Below, one piece after another: positions 30,050-39,363 of a stretch of DNA of 64,000 bases. The stretch is from positions 558,001 through 622,000 of the forward strand of contig NZ_QMIL01000002.1 of NCBI RefSeq assembly GCF_003316875.1. Reading direction: 5' to 3'. Numbering within the stretch: position 1 is the first letter of the stretch; each line of letters opens with the position of its first letter. A model generated the notes under the pieces. It did no database searches. It was not told where the DNA came from and worked only from the letters and a program-made list of their open reading frames with translations. The position numbers and the translations under genes were made by a program. This DNA comes from Aliidiomarina celeris (GTDB lineage Bacteria; Pseudomonadota; Gammaproteobacteria; Enterobacterales; Alteromonadaceae).

Positions 30050-31255
30050 TTAAAGTAGAACTAAGGTGCGAACACAAAGGAACAAAGCGAACATAAACAC
30101 AAGCACGCCGCGTACATTTTGCATGCGAGAGTTTTTAAACGGCCCCATGCGTTTATGGTTGACCGCGAAGAGTAGAAACAGCGTGATTAAGGGCAGCAAA
30201 ATACCGTTCGTCACCTGCGCGAAGGCGATCAGGCTCAGTGGCTTGATGCTGAGTGATGCTAACACCACACCGATAACTAAAATAGTGGCCCAAACAGCCC
30301 GAAAAGCGCTACCGCGAAGGTTCTGCGACCAGCCTAACAGCCCAGTGAGCGCATAAGCGGAGGCGAGCGGCGCGGTAATTGCGGAAGAAATGCCGGCAGC
30401 AAAAAGCCCGGCACCCATCAGTACGCTGGCAAAAGAGCCGAAGATGGGCTCCATGGATAAGGCTAAGTCGGCGGGGCCTTGTATAGTGAGTTGATGAACA
30501 AAAAAGGCAGAGGCTGCGGTCGACAAAATGGCGAGGGTAATTAACCCGCCGAGTGGAATTGAAATAACGATATCTTGCCGTGCTTCTTGCAAGGCTTGCG
30601 TAATGTCTTGGTTGGAAGAGAGAGAATGCCAACGTTCACGTGCGCTGTCGGCGTGCAGAAAAAGTGCATAGGGCACAACAGTAGTGCCGATAAGCGCCAT
30701 CATGGTAAGGGCTGCGCCGTCGGGCAGGCGCGGTATAAAGCCCTGTAGTAGCGCAAAAAGATTAGGCTTGGTAAGTACAAAAGTAATTAGAAAGGCAATG
30801 CTCATGAGCGCAACCAAGCCAATTAAGGTTCGCTCAACGGTTTTATAATGGCCTTGCCACAACACCAGAGCGGCGACAACGCCAATAACAAGGGCCCACA
30901 GGTTGAATTCACTGTGGCGATACTGAAAGAGTGTTTCAGCGCCAATACTCGCGCCGGTTAAATTGCCCCCTTGGTAGGCAGCGTTACCCACCACAACAGC
31001 CGCTATAACCAGTGTGTAAAAAGGCAAACGAAGCAGAGGGTGTTGCACTAAATGGCGAAGGTTTTCGCCGAGACCTTGTTGAGTAACCACACCAATGCGG
31101 GCGGCCATTTCTTGTAATATCAGGGTAGCAATGGTGGCGAATGCAAGTGCCCAAACGAGGGCGTATCCGTAATGAGCACCTGCCACCGACGCGGTAACCA
31201 CTGTGCCGGGGCCTATAAAGGCCGCGGCAACGAGGGTGGCAGGACCCAGTTTCAT
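30050..31255 (-). CDS. Divergent NRAMP-family metal transporter
   Basis: The 401-residue membrane protein has the eleven-segment NRAMP/LeuT-like pattern, but it differs at the metal site. The first helix reads FIGPGTVVTASVAGAHYGYA, so the canonical DPGN is GPGT (residues 15-18), and helix 6 reads GTTVVPYALFLHAD, with Val where the metal-ligand Met of MPHN usually sits. The fold and LQEMAARIG loop support family membership, but selectivity for manganese or iron should not be assumed. It starts 19 bp after the zinc protease gene on the same strand and probably shares its transcript. Confidence 0.82.
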   Translation of the reverse strand: MKLGPATLVAAAFIGPGTVVTASVAGAHYGYALVWALAFATIATLILQEMAARIGVVTQQGLGENLRHLVQHPLLRLPFYTLVIAAVVVGNAAYQGGNLTGASIGAETLFQYRHSEFNLWALVIGVVAALVLWQGHYKTVERTLIGLVALMSIAFLITFVLTKPNLFALLQGFIPRLPDGAALTMMALIGTTVVPYALFLHADSARERWHSLSSNQDITQALQEARQDIVISIPLGGLITLAILSTAASAFFVHQLTIQGPADLALSMEPIFGSFASVLMGAGLFAAGISSAITAPLASAYALTGLLGWSQNLRGSAFRAVWATILVIGVVLASLSIKPLSLIAFAQVTNGILLPLITLFLLFAVNHKRMGPFKNSRMQNVRGVLVFMFALFLCVRTLVLL

Positions 31256-31274
31256 GTTATGTACTCAAGGGTAC

Positions 31275-33788
31275 TTACGACTCAAGTGCAGAGTCGATTA
31301 AACGCTTCAAGTAATCATAATGCGCAACCAATTCAAAGCTTGAACGGCGCGGCGCGCGCATGCTGCGAATACGCTCGAGCTGAGCATAAGCAGAGGTGCG
31401 GCTAATATGATCGTAAGGCGTGTCACCGTCTAATCCCGTAGCGCTAATGAGGCGCTGCACATAGTTCACTTGCAAGTTACGGCTGGTGGTACTGATTTCG
31501 GTTCCCGACGGGAAGATAGCGTCAGTCAAGTCAGTCATCACCTCGTGTAAGTTGTAGGTGTTGCCATAGCGGGTTGAGTCGGTAATACGCTTGGTGGTTG
31601 CAGGGTGCATCACGTGGTTCAATACGTTCTGCTGCATCATGTAAACCATGTCGTGGAACTTCGGATCTTCGTTGTTACCGTAGTGATTAAAGCCACGGCG
31701 CTGGCGCTGCATGTAGGCCAGAACAGGCTCCATCGACTCCAATACGTTTGGAGCAAAGACATGATTCGCTAGGGTTTCCATAGCGTCTTTTTGGGTTTCT
31801 TTTGGCACCGGTGTGAACGGCGTTACGTCGGCTTGTCCTACCACGGCACGCTCTACGTATACACCACCAATTTGGCGAGAAATTACGCCCGCCTGAGTAA
31901 AGTAGGCACCAAATAAGCGACTTGCAATGGTTGTAAGTTGCTGATGCGACTGACCTTCAACGCGAGCGTCGTTTAAGAGGTTACCAAAGGTTTGGTTGAC
32001 CAAGGCAAAGCGGTCGCGGGCGTAAGCCACTGGGTTTGAAGAGGCATCGCCAATCATTACGCGTGGGTCAATGTGGCGACCTGGAGCGCGCATGTCATCG
32101 GCGTCGTTACCAAAGGCAAGTTCATGCTCATGCGAACGGCTAAGAATTTCTTCCAAGCGGGCTTCTTCTGCTTCCGCGTTACTCGCGGCAGGGCTATATC
32201 CGTATTCAATGGCCCAAGTGTCGTATGGTCCAACAACCCATTGATAGAAGTCACCTTGTTGCTTGCCGGGAGGCGCAATATTCACAGGTGAATAATCCAT
32301 TACTGAGCCGGTTAATACGCCTTGCGTGAGCTCTTGGTTATGAATTTGCTCATGATCCCACAAAATTGACGCTTTCATGTTGTGGTTTAAACCGAGGGTG
32401 TGGCCCACTTCGTGAAGAATGACGTGAATCATACCTTGGCGCAGTAACTCATTGTCGTCGACCGACTCGTTACCGAGCAGTCCAGCCATCGCCTGACCGG
32501 TTACCAGACCTTCGTGTACTAAATGACCTTGGCTGCAGTAAAGGCCTTCACCTTCTGTTTTTTGCATACCATTGGCATCGAAAATTTCACCTTCGATCCA
32601 GCGGTTGGTCATGTACACGTATTCCATCATAATGTCGGCCGCAATAATTTGCCCTGTTTCAGGGTGCGCCAACGAAGGGCCGTAGCCACCAAATGGTGGG
32701 TTCGGTGAGGAGGTCCAACGAATGGTGTTATAGCGAATATCGCCTGCGTCCCAGTCTGCGTCGTCGGGCTGAATGCGAACCTCAAGGGCGTTACTAAAGC
32801 CTGCAGCTTCAAAGGCTTTGTTCCAGCCGAGTACACCTTCGGTGATAACATCGCGCCACTCAACAGGTGTGGTGTTTTCAAGCCAAAATACAATAGGTTC
32901 TATTGGGTCTGAAATGGCAGCAGACGGGTCTTTTTTAACCAAATTCCAACGGTTAATGACGTCGTTGTAAGGGGCCCAATCGGCCGACGTCATGTTGTCG
33001 AATTCTTGTGTGAAATAACCCACACGAGCGTCGTCACGGCGTGGTTGATAATCATTTTCTGGCAGTGCAATAAGCGAATGCTGCACCGTTACAGAGGTTG
33101 AGCGAGGGTCTGCTATTGCGCCGGTACCGCCAGAAGTAGGATTCGGATTACTAAATACATAATCAACAACTACATCGATGTTTTCTGGATAAACTCGATC
33201 GTTGACAACCCGAGAGCTGGCTTTATTTAGTTGACCAACACTGAAGCCGCCACCGTTACCACCAGGGCGCTGCCACGGAGACACTTTGTGAAGGGCTTCG
33301 CTGAGGAATAAGTCGTCGGCAGCCAGTACAATGCGCCCGTCTTCTTCATGCTTAATTTTCAAACTCGCCAGCACAGACGTACTCATGTTCGCCTCTGCCG
33401 CGCGGCTCAGAGCGCTGTTTTCGTCGAATTGGTAACGATTCGGGCGCGTAATCACGTCGATTCGGTCGAAGTAACGACGGAATTCAATGAGTTTTGAGTC
33501 GCGGTAACTGCCACGGAAATGGCCGGCTTCAAGCACGCCGTCTGCGGTTACAACAAAGTGCAGGAAAGGTGTGTTTAACTGCTCTTCGGTAAGCGAAAAC
33601 ATCATTTCGCCGGTTTCTTCGTTCTGGTAAAGGTTAAACAACCCTTCTTTTTTGCTCAGCTCTTCGGTGAGCTTGGCGTAGGTCATTTCTTCTTTTTCTT
33701 CGGCTTCCTGCGCAAAAGTAGGTGCGGAGTAACCGGACACACCAAGTGCAAAAGCAATTGCACTGGCAACAGCGAGACGCTTAAACAT
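31275..33788 (-). CDS. Secreted zinc-dependent metalloprotease (DUF5117/DUF4953 type)
   Basis: An 837-residue protein with a cleavable signal peptide ending near TFAQEA (about residue 27). The middle contains HEVGHTLGLNHNMKAS, a metzincin-type HExxHxxGxxH zinc site near residue 459, and SVMDYSP about 40 residues later, a good Met-turn. The N-terminal half resembles the DUF5117 region and the remainder the DUF4953 region of bacterial metzincin-like proteins; these are common in peptide-degrading marine bacteria. A periplasmic or extracellular peptidase is inferred; the substrate is unknown. It heads a two-gene unit with the NRAMP-like transporter. Confidence 0.87.
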   Translation of the reverse strand: MFKRLAVASAIAFALGVSGYSAPTFAQEAEEKEEMTYAKLTEELSKKEGLFNLYQNEETGEMMFSLTEEQLNTPFLHFVVTADGVLEAGHFRGSYRDSKLIEFRRYFDRIDVITRPNRYQFDENSALSRAAEANMSTSVLASLKIKHEEDGRIVLAADDLFLSEALHKVSPWQRPGGNGGGFSVGQLNKASSRVVNDRVYPENIDVVVDYVFSNPNPTSGGTGAIADPRSTSVTVQHSLIALPENDYQPRRDDARVGYFTQEFDNMTSADWAPYNDVINRWNLVKKDPSAAISDPIEPIVFWLENTTPVEWRDVITEGVLGWNKAFEAAGFSNALEVRIQPDDADWDAGDIRYNTIRWTSSPNPPFGGYGPSLAHPETGQIIAADIMMEYVYMTNRWIEGEIFDANGMQKTEGEGLYCSQGHLVHEGLVTGQAMAGLLGNESVDDNELLRQGMIHVILHEVGHTLGLNHNMKASILWDHEQIHNQELTQGVLTGSVMDYSPVNIAPPGKQQGDFYQWVVGPYDTWAIEYGYSPAASNAEAEEARLEEILSRSHEHELAFGNDADDMRAPGRHIDPRVMIGDASSNPVAYARDRFALVNQTFGNLLNDARVEGQSHQQLTTIASRLFGAYFTQAGVISRQIGGVYVERAVVGQADVTPFTPVPKETQKDAMETLANHVFAPNVLESMEPVLAYMQRQRRGFNHYGNNEDPKFHDMVYMMQQNVLNHVMHPATTKRITDSTRYGNTYNLHEVMTDLTDAIFPSGTEISTTSRNLQVNYVQRLISATGLDGDTPYDHISRTSAYAQLERIRSMRAPRRSSFELVAHYDYLKRLIDSALES

Positions 33789-33820
33789 GTAATTTCCCCT
33801 TTAGAATGTTGTCATTTCTG

Positions 33821-33850
33821 ATTCTATCCGCTTTTTTAGTAAACACTCAA
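33821..33850 (-). promoter_or_regulatory. Predicted promoter of the zinc protease gene
   Basis: Read on the minus strand, TTGAGT (33850-33845) and TAGAAT (33826-33821) are separated by 18 bases, about 35 bases before the ATG at 33788. The -10 box matches the consensus at five of six positions; the -35 box at four. Confidence 0.55.
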
Positions 33851-33970
33851 ACCCAAGCGGTAACAAAGTGTAACGAAACTAGCCTTGTTTGGCTGGCTTG
33901 GCAATAGAAGTCGAGCTCTAATACTGGCATACTGCGACGACGAGCAGAAACAGCCAGAGCTAGGTGGTGC

Positions 33971-34450
33971 ATGCAAAGTTTGGTTTTTCAGTCGAGCATA
34001 GGCCCTATTCGCCTAAGTGCGAATACGCAAGGGTTAACCGCACTTTCGTTTGCTAGCGACGCAGCTGTTGGCAAAAGCAATGGCGTAACGAAAAGCGACA
34101 ATGCACACATAGAGGCGGCAGTGCAGCAGCTGGAAGAGTACTTGGCCGGGCAGCGAAAGCAATTTACCGTGCCGGTTTTACCGCATGGCACGCCATTTCA
34201 GCAGCGCGTGTGGCAGGCTTTGCAGCAAATTCCATACGGGCAAACGTGGTCTTATAAAGAGCTGGCAGAACGCGTAGACAGACCGAAAGGGTTTCAAGCG
34301 GTGGGTCAGGCCAATGGCCGCAATCCGATTGCGATTATTATTCCGTGTCATCGGGTTATTGCTGCCGATGGAACATTGGGCGGTTATGCGGGTGGGCTTG
34401 CTATGAAACGTGCATTACTGGCTATTGAAGGACTGAAAGGGGAAGGGTAA
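33971..34450 (+). CDS. ogt: Methylated-DNA-protein-cysteine methyltransferase
   Basis: This suicidal repair protein removes O6-alkyl groups from guanine. The 159-residue product has the active-site IIPCHRVI, the helix-turn-helix region FQQRVWQALQQIPYGQTWSY and RPKGFQAVGQANGRNP, and the trailing GGYAGGLAMKRALL. No Ada N-terminal regulatory domain is present, so it is the stand-alone Ogt form. The following lipoprotein gene starts four bases after its stop, so the two are probably co-transcribed. Confidence 0.95.
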   Translation: MQSLVFQSSIGPIRLSANTQGLTALSFASDAAVGKSNGVTKSDNAHIEAAVQQLEEYLAGQRKQFTVPVLPHGTPFQQRVWQALQQIPYGQTWSYKELAERVDRPKGFQAVGQANGRNPIAIIIPCHRVIAADGTLGGYAGGLAMKRALLAIEGLKGEG

Positions 34451-34454
34451 TAAA

Positions 34455-35027
34455 GTGAAGAAAGGGTCTAAGTTATTCGTTGCTTTTGCGATATTCGGCG
34501 CTGCGAGCGTAGTGTTAACCGCCTGTAGCGAGCCAGAAGTTATCATTCCTGCAGAAGAACTCAATGTAGAAGAGTCGTTGGCAATTCTAGATGAATTTTC
34601 AAAAAGCGGGTGGCGTGCTTGTGACCTTGGTGTGGAGCATGGTGAGCAGCTCGAAGACATGGGCTATGACGACACGCCCTATCCGTTTTGGAATTGCCGC
34701 GGTGTCTTTTACAACGAGTATCCGTACGAAATTCGCATTGTAGCTGAACCGAATGGCACCGAAATTCGCTACACTGAGCTTGAATACAAACGCGGACACA
34801 ACGAAAGTTTCTATGCCCTGTTGCGCTACTATTTACGCATGCAGGGCATACAAAGCGAGAGCGAACGCTTCGACTTACGCTCGCAGCTAAGCGGAATTAT
34901 TTCTTCGAACCCCCGTACCCCGGACTTCCGCCCTGTTGCTCGCTTGTCAGACGGTCGCATGCTCGAGCTTGCGCATAATTACCCAAGCTCAGCATTTAGC
35001 ACCTTGAGGGTGCGTAATCCCGACTAA
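34455..35027 (+). CDS. Uncharacterised lipoprotein
   Basis: I do not recognise the family. The 190-residue product has a lipoprotein signal with lipobox LTAC at about residues 21-24, then Ser-Glu, which would favour outer-membrane sorting. The mature part is mixed acidic/aromatic with a single C-pair (about residues 56 and 76, in WRACDLG and FWNCRGV), a pattern that may form a disulfide. The GTG start has GAAGGG seven bases upstream and follows ogt by four bases. Its stop overlaps the stop of the convergent RND permease gene by four bases. Confidence 0.75.
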   Translation: MKKGSKLFVAFAIFGAASVVLTACSEPEVIIPAEELNVEESLAILDEFSKSGWRACDLGVEHGEQLEDMGYDDTPYPFWNCRGVFYNEYPYEIRIVAEPNGTEIRYTELEYKRGHNESFYALLRYYLRMQGIQSESERFDLRSQLSGIISSNPRTPDFRPVARLSDGRMLELAHNYPSSAFSTLRVRNPD

Positions 35028-38000
35028 CTACTCGTTTGAGTGGGCGGTGGTGTTTTCTCTTCGGGGTGCCCGATACGGAGTAAAAAGCTGTACATCACGG
35101 GCACCACAATAAGGGTAAGCAAGGTTGCAAAGCCAAGCCCAAACATAATGGTTACCGCCATACTGGCGAAGAACTCGTCGAACAACAGCGGGATCATGCC
35201 TAAAATGGTGGTAATAGCAGCCATGGTAACAGGGCGCACCCGTTTCACAGACGCGTCGATTAACGCGCGGTAGCCCTTCTTGCCTTCGTCTTCCTCGGTT
35301 TTAATTTGCTCAAGCAAAACAATACCGTTTTTAATTAACATTCCCGACAAACTCAGAATGCCAAGTAAAGCCATAAAGCTAAAGGCTTGCTGGGTTAGCA
35401 CTAAACCAAGGGTTACACCAATAATAGAAAGGGGAACCGTGGTCCAGATCACTAATGCTTTACGTGCCGAACTGAACAACAATGCAGTAATAATAAACAT
35501 GGCTAAGTAACCCAGCGGTAACGACTTGAACACTGCAGACTTGGCTCTTGTTGAGGCCTCGTATTCACCTCCCCATTGCAATTCGTAGCCGGCCGGCAAT
35601 TCAATCGACTCGATAAGTGGACGCACGCGGGCAAAAATTTGCGCGGGTGTTTCGTCGTGGAGTGGGTCCGGATCAGCCATTACCGTTAGTGTGCGTTTCC
35701 GGTCGCGGCGTTGAATAAGTGCGTCTTCCCATGCCAGTGGCATGTCGTCAACGACCTGAGTTAAGGGTACATAGCGATTTAAGGTCGGGCTATGAGCAAG
35801 AATATCCCGCCACTGCTCGAGGTAAATACGTTCGTGCTCCGGAGCACGCACCACGATCGGCAGCAAGTTTGTACCGTCGCGGTACACGCCAACGTTACGG
35901 CCGCGAAAGTTGGCTAACAGTAGGTCGTCAACATCTTGTTTGGTAATGCCAACGCGACGGGCGTGAGTTTCATTAAATTGCGGGCGCAATACTTTGGCAC
36001 GTTCGCGCCAGTCGTCCCACACGGTACTTAAACCTTGATCTTGTTCGAAAATGAGCTTGGCTTCGGCAGCGAGCCTGCGGAGTTGGTCGGGGTTCGGGCC
36101 TATAAATCGAGCTTCAACGGCTGCCTTTACGGGCGGACCAATTTCCATCCGGCTCATGCGCGCGCGCACATCCGGATGCTCTGAATTTAAGTAGTCGCGG
36201 GTACGCGCAATGAGCATCGGCAGTTGCTCGTGCGACTTGGTTTCAACGATCAACTGGCCGTAGTTCTCATAAGACTTTTCAACCAAATAAGGCAAGGTAA
36301 AGCGGGGCGCACCCTTGCCAATGGTTGTTGACACGGAATGGACTTCTGGCTGAGCAAGTAAATAAAGCTCTGCGCGCTCCATATCCTCAGCCGTAGCACG
36401 AATGTCGGTGCCTTGCGGGTACCAGAGACTGGCAAAGTAAACGGGTGTGTTGGAGCTGGGGAAGAAACTTTGCTTGACCCAGCCGAAACCGAAAACCGCA
36501 GCCACCAACAAAGCGGTCATCAATACCATGGTGAACACCCGAAATTTCAATGCGCCACCTAACAGAGAGCGATACACGCGATAGGGCGTTTTGCTGTAAA
36601 GATCGTCGTCGCTACGTGATATTTTAAAACCGCGCCGAAATAACAAGTCACCCAGAAAAGGAATGAGCATGAGCGCAGTAAACCAACTTAATAACAAAGA
36701 GATAAGCAGTACCCAAAAAAGTGAGCCGGCAAACTCCCCGGTTGCATCGGACGACAACCCAATCGGCGCAAAGGCGATAATGGCAATCAGTGTAGCTCCG
36801 AGCAACGGCCATTGATTTTGTTTGAGCACGTCTTGTGCGGCGCGCAACCGAGACTTTCCGCGCTGCACGCCGACTAACATGCCTTCGGTAATTACAATGG
36901 CGTTATCGACTAACATACCGAGGGCAATAATAAGAGCGCCGAGTGATACCCGGTGGAGCTGAATATTTCCTAACTTCATGAAAATAAAAGTACCGAGCAC
37001 GGTAATGAGCAGTACAAAGCCAATCAGGAAACCACTACGCAAGCCCATGGTCAGCAATAACGCAATAACCACGATAACCACGGCTTGAACAAGGCTCCAC
37101 AAGAAGCCCGTTACCGACTTATCGACCGCTGCGGGCTGGTCGTAAATAATGTCCAAATTCATGCCTACGGGAGTGGCATAAACAAGCTCGTTAATTCGCG
37201 CCTGTAAACGCTCACCGACTTCAACCACGTTAACGCCCGAGCTAAAGGAAATACCGATCCACAGCGCGCTTTCTCCGTTGTAGCGTAGCAGGTGGGCGGG
37301 TATTGGCGCTAACTGACGGCTAATGTCGGCAACGTCGCCAAGGTAAAGTTGGGCACGCGCGCCTGGGTTACTAATAATTAAAGATTCGAGCTGCTCAACC
37401 GAGGAAAATTCGCCGGTTGTGGAAAAGCGCACCGCGTCGTTGCCAAGCCGAATGCGGCCAGCGTTTGATACGGTGTTTTGCGTACCCAGCAACTGATAGA
37501 TACGATCCGGTGGAATGCCTAAGTTTGCTAAGCGTGCCCGCGATACTTCCACCATCACTTGTTCGTCTTGTTGGCCTTCAATAACAACTTTCGCCACGCC
37601 GTCAACGAGCGAAAGTTCGCGGCGAAGTAGCTTTGCGTGGTCGAGCAAAGCGGGCGGCGAATAGCCTTCACCCGAGAGGGCGAGTAATACGCCAAACACG
37701 TCGGCAAAATCGTCTTTAACCAGTACTGGACCCGCGCCTGGAGGTAAACGATGGCTGCTATCATTGACCTTGCGGCGCAGTTCGTCCCAAATTTGTGCGA
37801 GTGCTTCAGCGCGAAAGGTGTCTTTCATTTCCACGGTAATTTGCGACTGACCGGGCATAGAGCTGGAAATAATATGTTTTACATAAGCAAGCTCTTGCAG
37901 CGCGTTCTCAAGCGGAACCGTAACTTCTTCTTCAACTTGCTGCGCCGAAGCCCCCGGATAGGGGGTGATCACCATGGCTTGTTTAATAGTGAACTCTGGG

Positions 38001-38110
38001 TCTTCGAGTCGACCCAGTTGGTTGAGCGCAAAAAAACCGCCAATCAACAGAACCATCAGCACAATCCAACTGGTTGTGCGCTGCTCAATGCTGTAACGCG
38101 CTATGTTCAT
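35024..38110 (-). CDS. RND efflux pump permease, HAE1 family
   Basis: A 1028-residue tripartite-pump permease. Twelve membrane segments, two large periplasmic loops and the family signatures are present: N-terminal MNIARYSIEQRTTSW, PYPGASAQQVEEEVTVPLE, LGMLVDNAIVITEGM in helix 4 and GMLIKNGIVLLEQ in helix 10. The proton-relay Lys is kept; the usual Asp-Asp pair of helix 4 is Asp-Asn. The ATG at 38110 comes two bases after the adaptor stop and is preferred to an ATG nine codons earlier inside the adaptor gene. Substrate is not predictable. No outer-membrane factor gene is adjacent. Confidence 0.9.
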   Translation of the reverse strand: MNIARYSIEQRTTSWIVLMVLLIGGFFALNQLGRLEDPEFTIKQAMVITPYPGASAQQVEEEVTVPLENALQELAYVKHIISSSMPGQSQITVEMKDTFRAEALAQIWDELRRKVNDSSHRLPPGAGPVLVKDDFADVFGVLLALSGEGYSPPALLDHAKLLRRELSLVDGVAKVVIEGQQDEQVMVEVSRARLANLGIPPDRIYQLLGTQNTVSNAGRIRLGNDAVRFSTTGEFSSVEQLESLIISNPGARAQLYLGDVADISRQLAPIPAHLLRYNGESALWIGISFSSGVNVVEVGERLQARINELVYATPVGMNLDIIYDQPAAVDKSVTGFLWSLVQAVVIVVIALLLTMGLRSGFLIGFVLLITVLGTFIFMKLGNIQLHRVSLGALIIALGMLVDNAIVITEGMLVGVQRGKSRLRAAQDVLKQNQWPLLGATLIAIIAFAPIGLSSDATGEFAGSLFWVLLISLLLSWFTALMLIPFLGDLLFRRGFKISRSDDDLYSKTPYRVYRSLLGGALKFRVFTMVLMTALLVAAVFGFGWVKQSFFPSSNTPVYFASLWYPQGTDIRATAEDMERAELYLLAQPEVHSVSTTIGKGAPRFTLPYLVEKSYENYGQLIVETKSHEQLPMLIARTRDYLNSEHPDVRARMSRMEIGPPVKAAVEARFIGPNPDQLRRLAAEAKLIFEQDQGLSTVWDDWRERAKVLRPQFNETHARRVGITKQDVDDLLLANFRGRNVGVYRDGTNLLPIVVRAPEHERIYLEQWRDILAHSPTLNRYVPLTQVVDDMPLAWEDALIQRRDRKRTLTVMADPDPLHDETPAQIFARVRPLIESIELPAGYELQWGGEYEASTRAKSAVFKSLPLGYLAMFIITALLFSSARKALVIWTTVPLSIIGVTLGLVLTQQAFSFMALLGILSLSGMLIKNGIVLLEQIKTEEDEGKKGYRALIDASVKRVRPVTMAAITTILGMIPLLFDEFFASMAVTIMFGLGFATLLTLIVVPVMYSFLLRIGHPEEKTPPPTQTSS

Positions 38111-38112
38111 GC

Positions 38113-39261
38113 TTACAGCCCTCGCTCCCGGGTCCACTTGCTTACCCTTTGGTTTTCATGCAGTTGGTGTACGCCGGCCACCACTACCCATTCTCCGGCT
38201 TGAAGCCCTTGCGTTACCACAACCTCTTCGGTACTCGCCTCGCCAATAGTCACTTCACGCAAGTTCACAGTACCCGACTGTTGATCGTTCGGGGTATACA
38301 CCCACACTGCGTATTGTTGTTGTTCTAGGCCACTCTCGGTAGGCGAAAAAATAGCATGCATTGGAATTTTGATCGCGTCGGCACTTTGTGAGAGCAATTG
38401 GCTACTGTCGATAATCACTTGTGCGGTCATTCCCGGTAGCACGTTAATCGACTCAGGTTTTGGCAGAGAAAAAACAACGCGGTACGTGTTGGTGGCGGGA
38501 TCGGCAATGCGATCCCACTCGCGCAATGTACCCAAGAATTTGTGTTCGGGCATGCTGTCGAAACGAATTTCCGGCTTGTAGTTGGTGTCGCGACGAACAT
38601 GGGCGAAAAGGCGCTCGGGTACTTGAATGGCTACGTCGATCAAATCGTCGGTTTGTAAGGTAATGATAGGCTGTTGCGGCGCGACGTTTTCATACAAATC
38701 CACGTGTAAATTAGCTACCGTTCCTAAAAAGGGAGCGCGCAGTTCGGTATAGCTTAAATTTGTATTCGCTGTATTTAAGTTGGCTTGCGCAATTTGTCGT
38801 TCGGCGCGCGCCTGATCAAAGTCGGCTTGCGACACAATGCGCTCAGCTAGTAAGCGTTCACTTCGGTTGAATTGCGCATTCGCAAGATCTGCGCGTGCCT
38901 CGGCTTGTTCAACTGCAAGTTTAAAGTCGGTCGGATCGAGCTTAGCGATAACATGGCCTTCATTTACAATTTGGCCGGGTCTTACAGACAGCTCGGTTAT
39001 TTCTCCTCCTACTCGAAAGGTAAGTTCGGCCGACTGAGTGGCTTCAACAACAGCGGGGAAGCGCCGAAGACGATCAGGATGACCTGCTGCTACTTGTGCA
39101 ACCTTCACTGGGCGTAGCAAGGTTTCGTCATTGTCTATCGACTCTGAAGCGGGCTTAGAACAACCACTCAGAGCGAGCGTAGCGGATACAAAAAGTACGC
39201 CGAATAGCAGCTTACTGAAGAAACGCTGCAAACCAACAGGGGACCGACGACAGGAAACCAT
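38113..39261 (-). CDS. RND efflux adaptor (membrane fusion) lipoprotein
   Basis: The periplasmic adaptor of the adjoining pump, 382 residues. A lipobox LSGC sits near residue 34. The hairpin/lipoyl halves are visible as ELTFRVGGEITELSVRPGQ and RAPFLGTVANLHVDLYENV, with a coiled-coil stretch of Ala/Glu/Arg-rich heptads between. The ATG at 39261 has GGAGG five bases upstream; a TTG four codons earlier overlaps that site and is rejected. It leads the adaptor-permease pair and is divergent from a LysR regulator gene. Confidence 0.9.
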   Translation of the reverse strand: MVSCRRSPVGLQRFFSKLLFGVLFVSATLALSGCSKPASESIDNDETLLRPVKVAQVAAGHPDRLRRFPAVVEATQSAELTFRVGGEITELSVRPGQIVNEGHVIAKLDPTDFKLAVEQAEARADLANAQFNRSERLLAERIVSQADFDQARAERQIAQANLNTANTNLSYTELRAPFLGTVANLHVDLYENVAPQQPIITLQTDDLIDVAIQVPERLFAHVRRDTNYKPEIRFDSMPEHKFLGTLREWDRIADPATNTYRVVFSLPKPESINVLPGMTAQVIIDSSQLLSQSADAIKIPMHAIFSPTESGLEQQQYAVWVYTPNDQQSGTVNLREVTIGEASTEEVVVTQGLQAGEWVVVAGVHQLHENQRVSKWTRERGL

Positions 39262-39316
39262 AATTACCTCCAAATAAACTGATTTGTATTATAGTGAGTC
39301 CATGTGCAAAGATATA

Positions 39317-39334
39317 TTGAATAAAACTATTCAA
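39317..39334. promoter_or_regulatory. LysR-type operator in the divergent promoter region
   Basis: TTGAATA (39317-39323) and TATTCAA (39328-39334) form a perfect seven-base inverted repeat with AAAC between, which fits the T-N11-A pattern of LysR sites. It lies midway between the regulator and the adaptor gene. A TATAAT-like box on the minus strand is present near 39292-39297. Confidence 0.6.
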
Positions 39335-39363
39335 CATATTAAGAAAAGTTAAATAGGCAGCGA

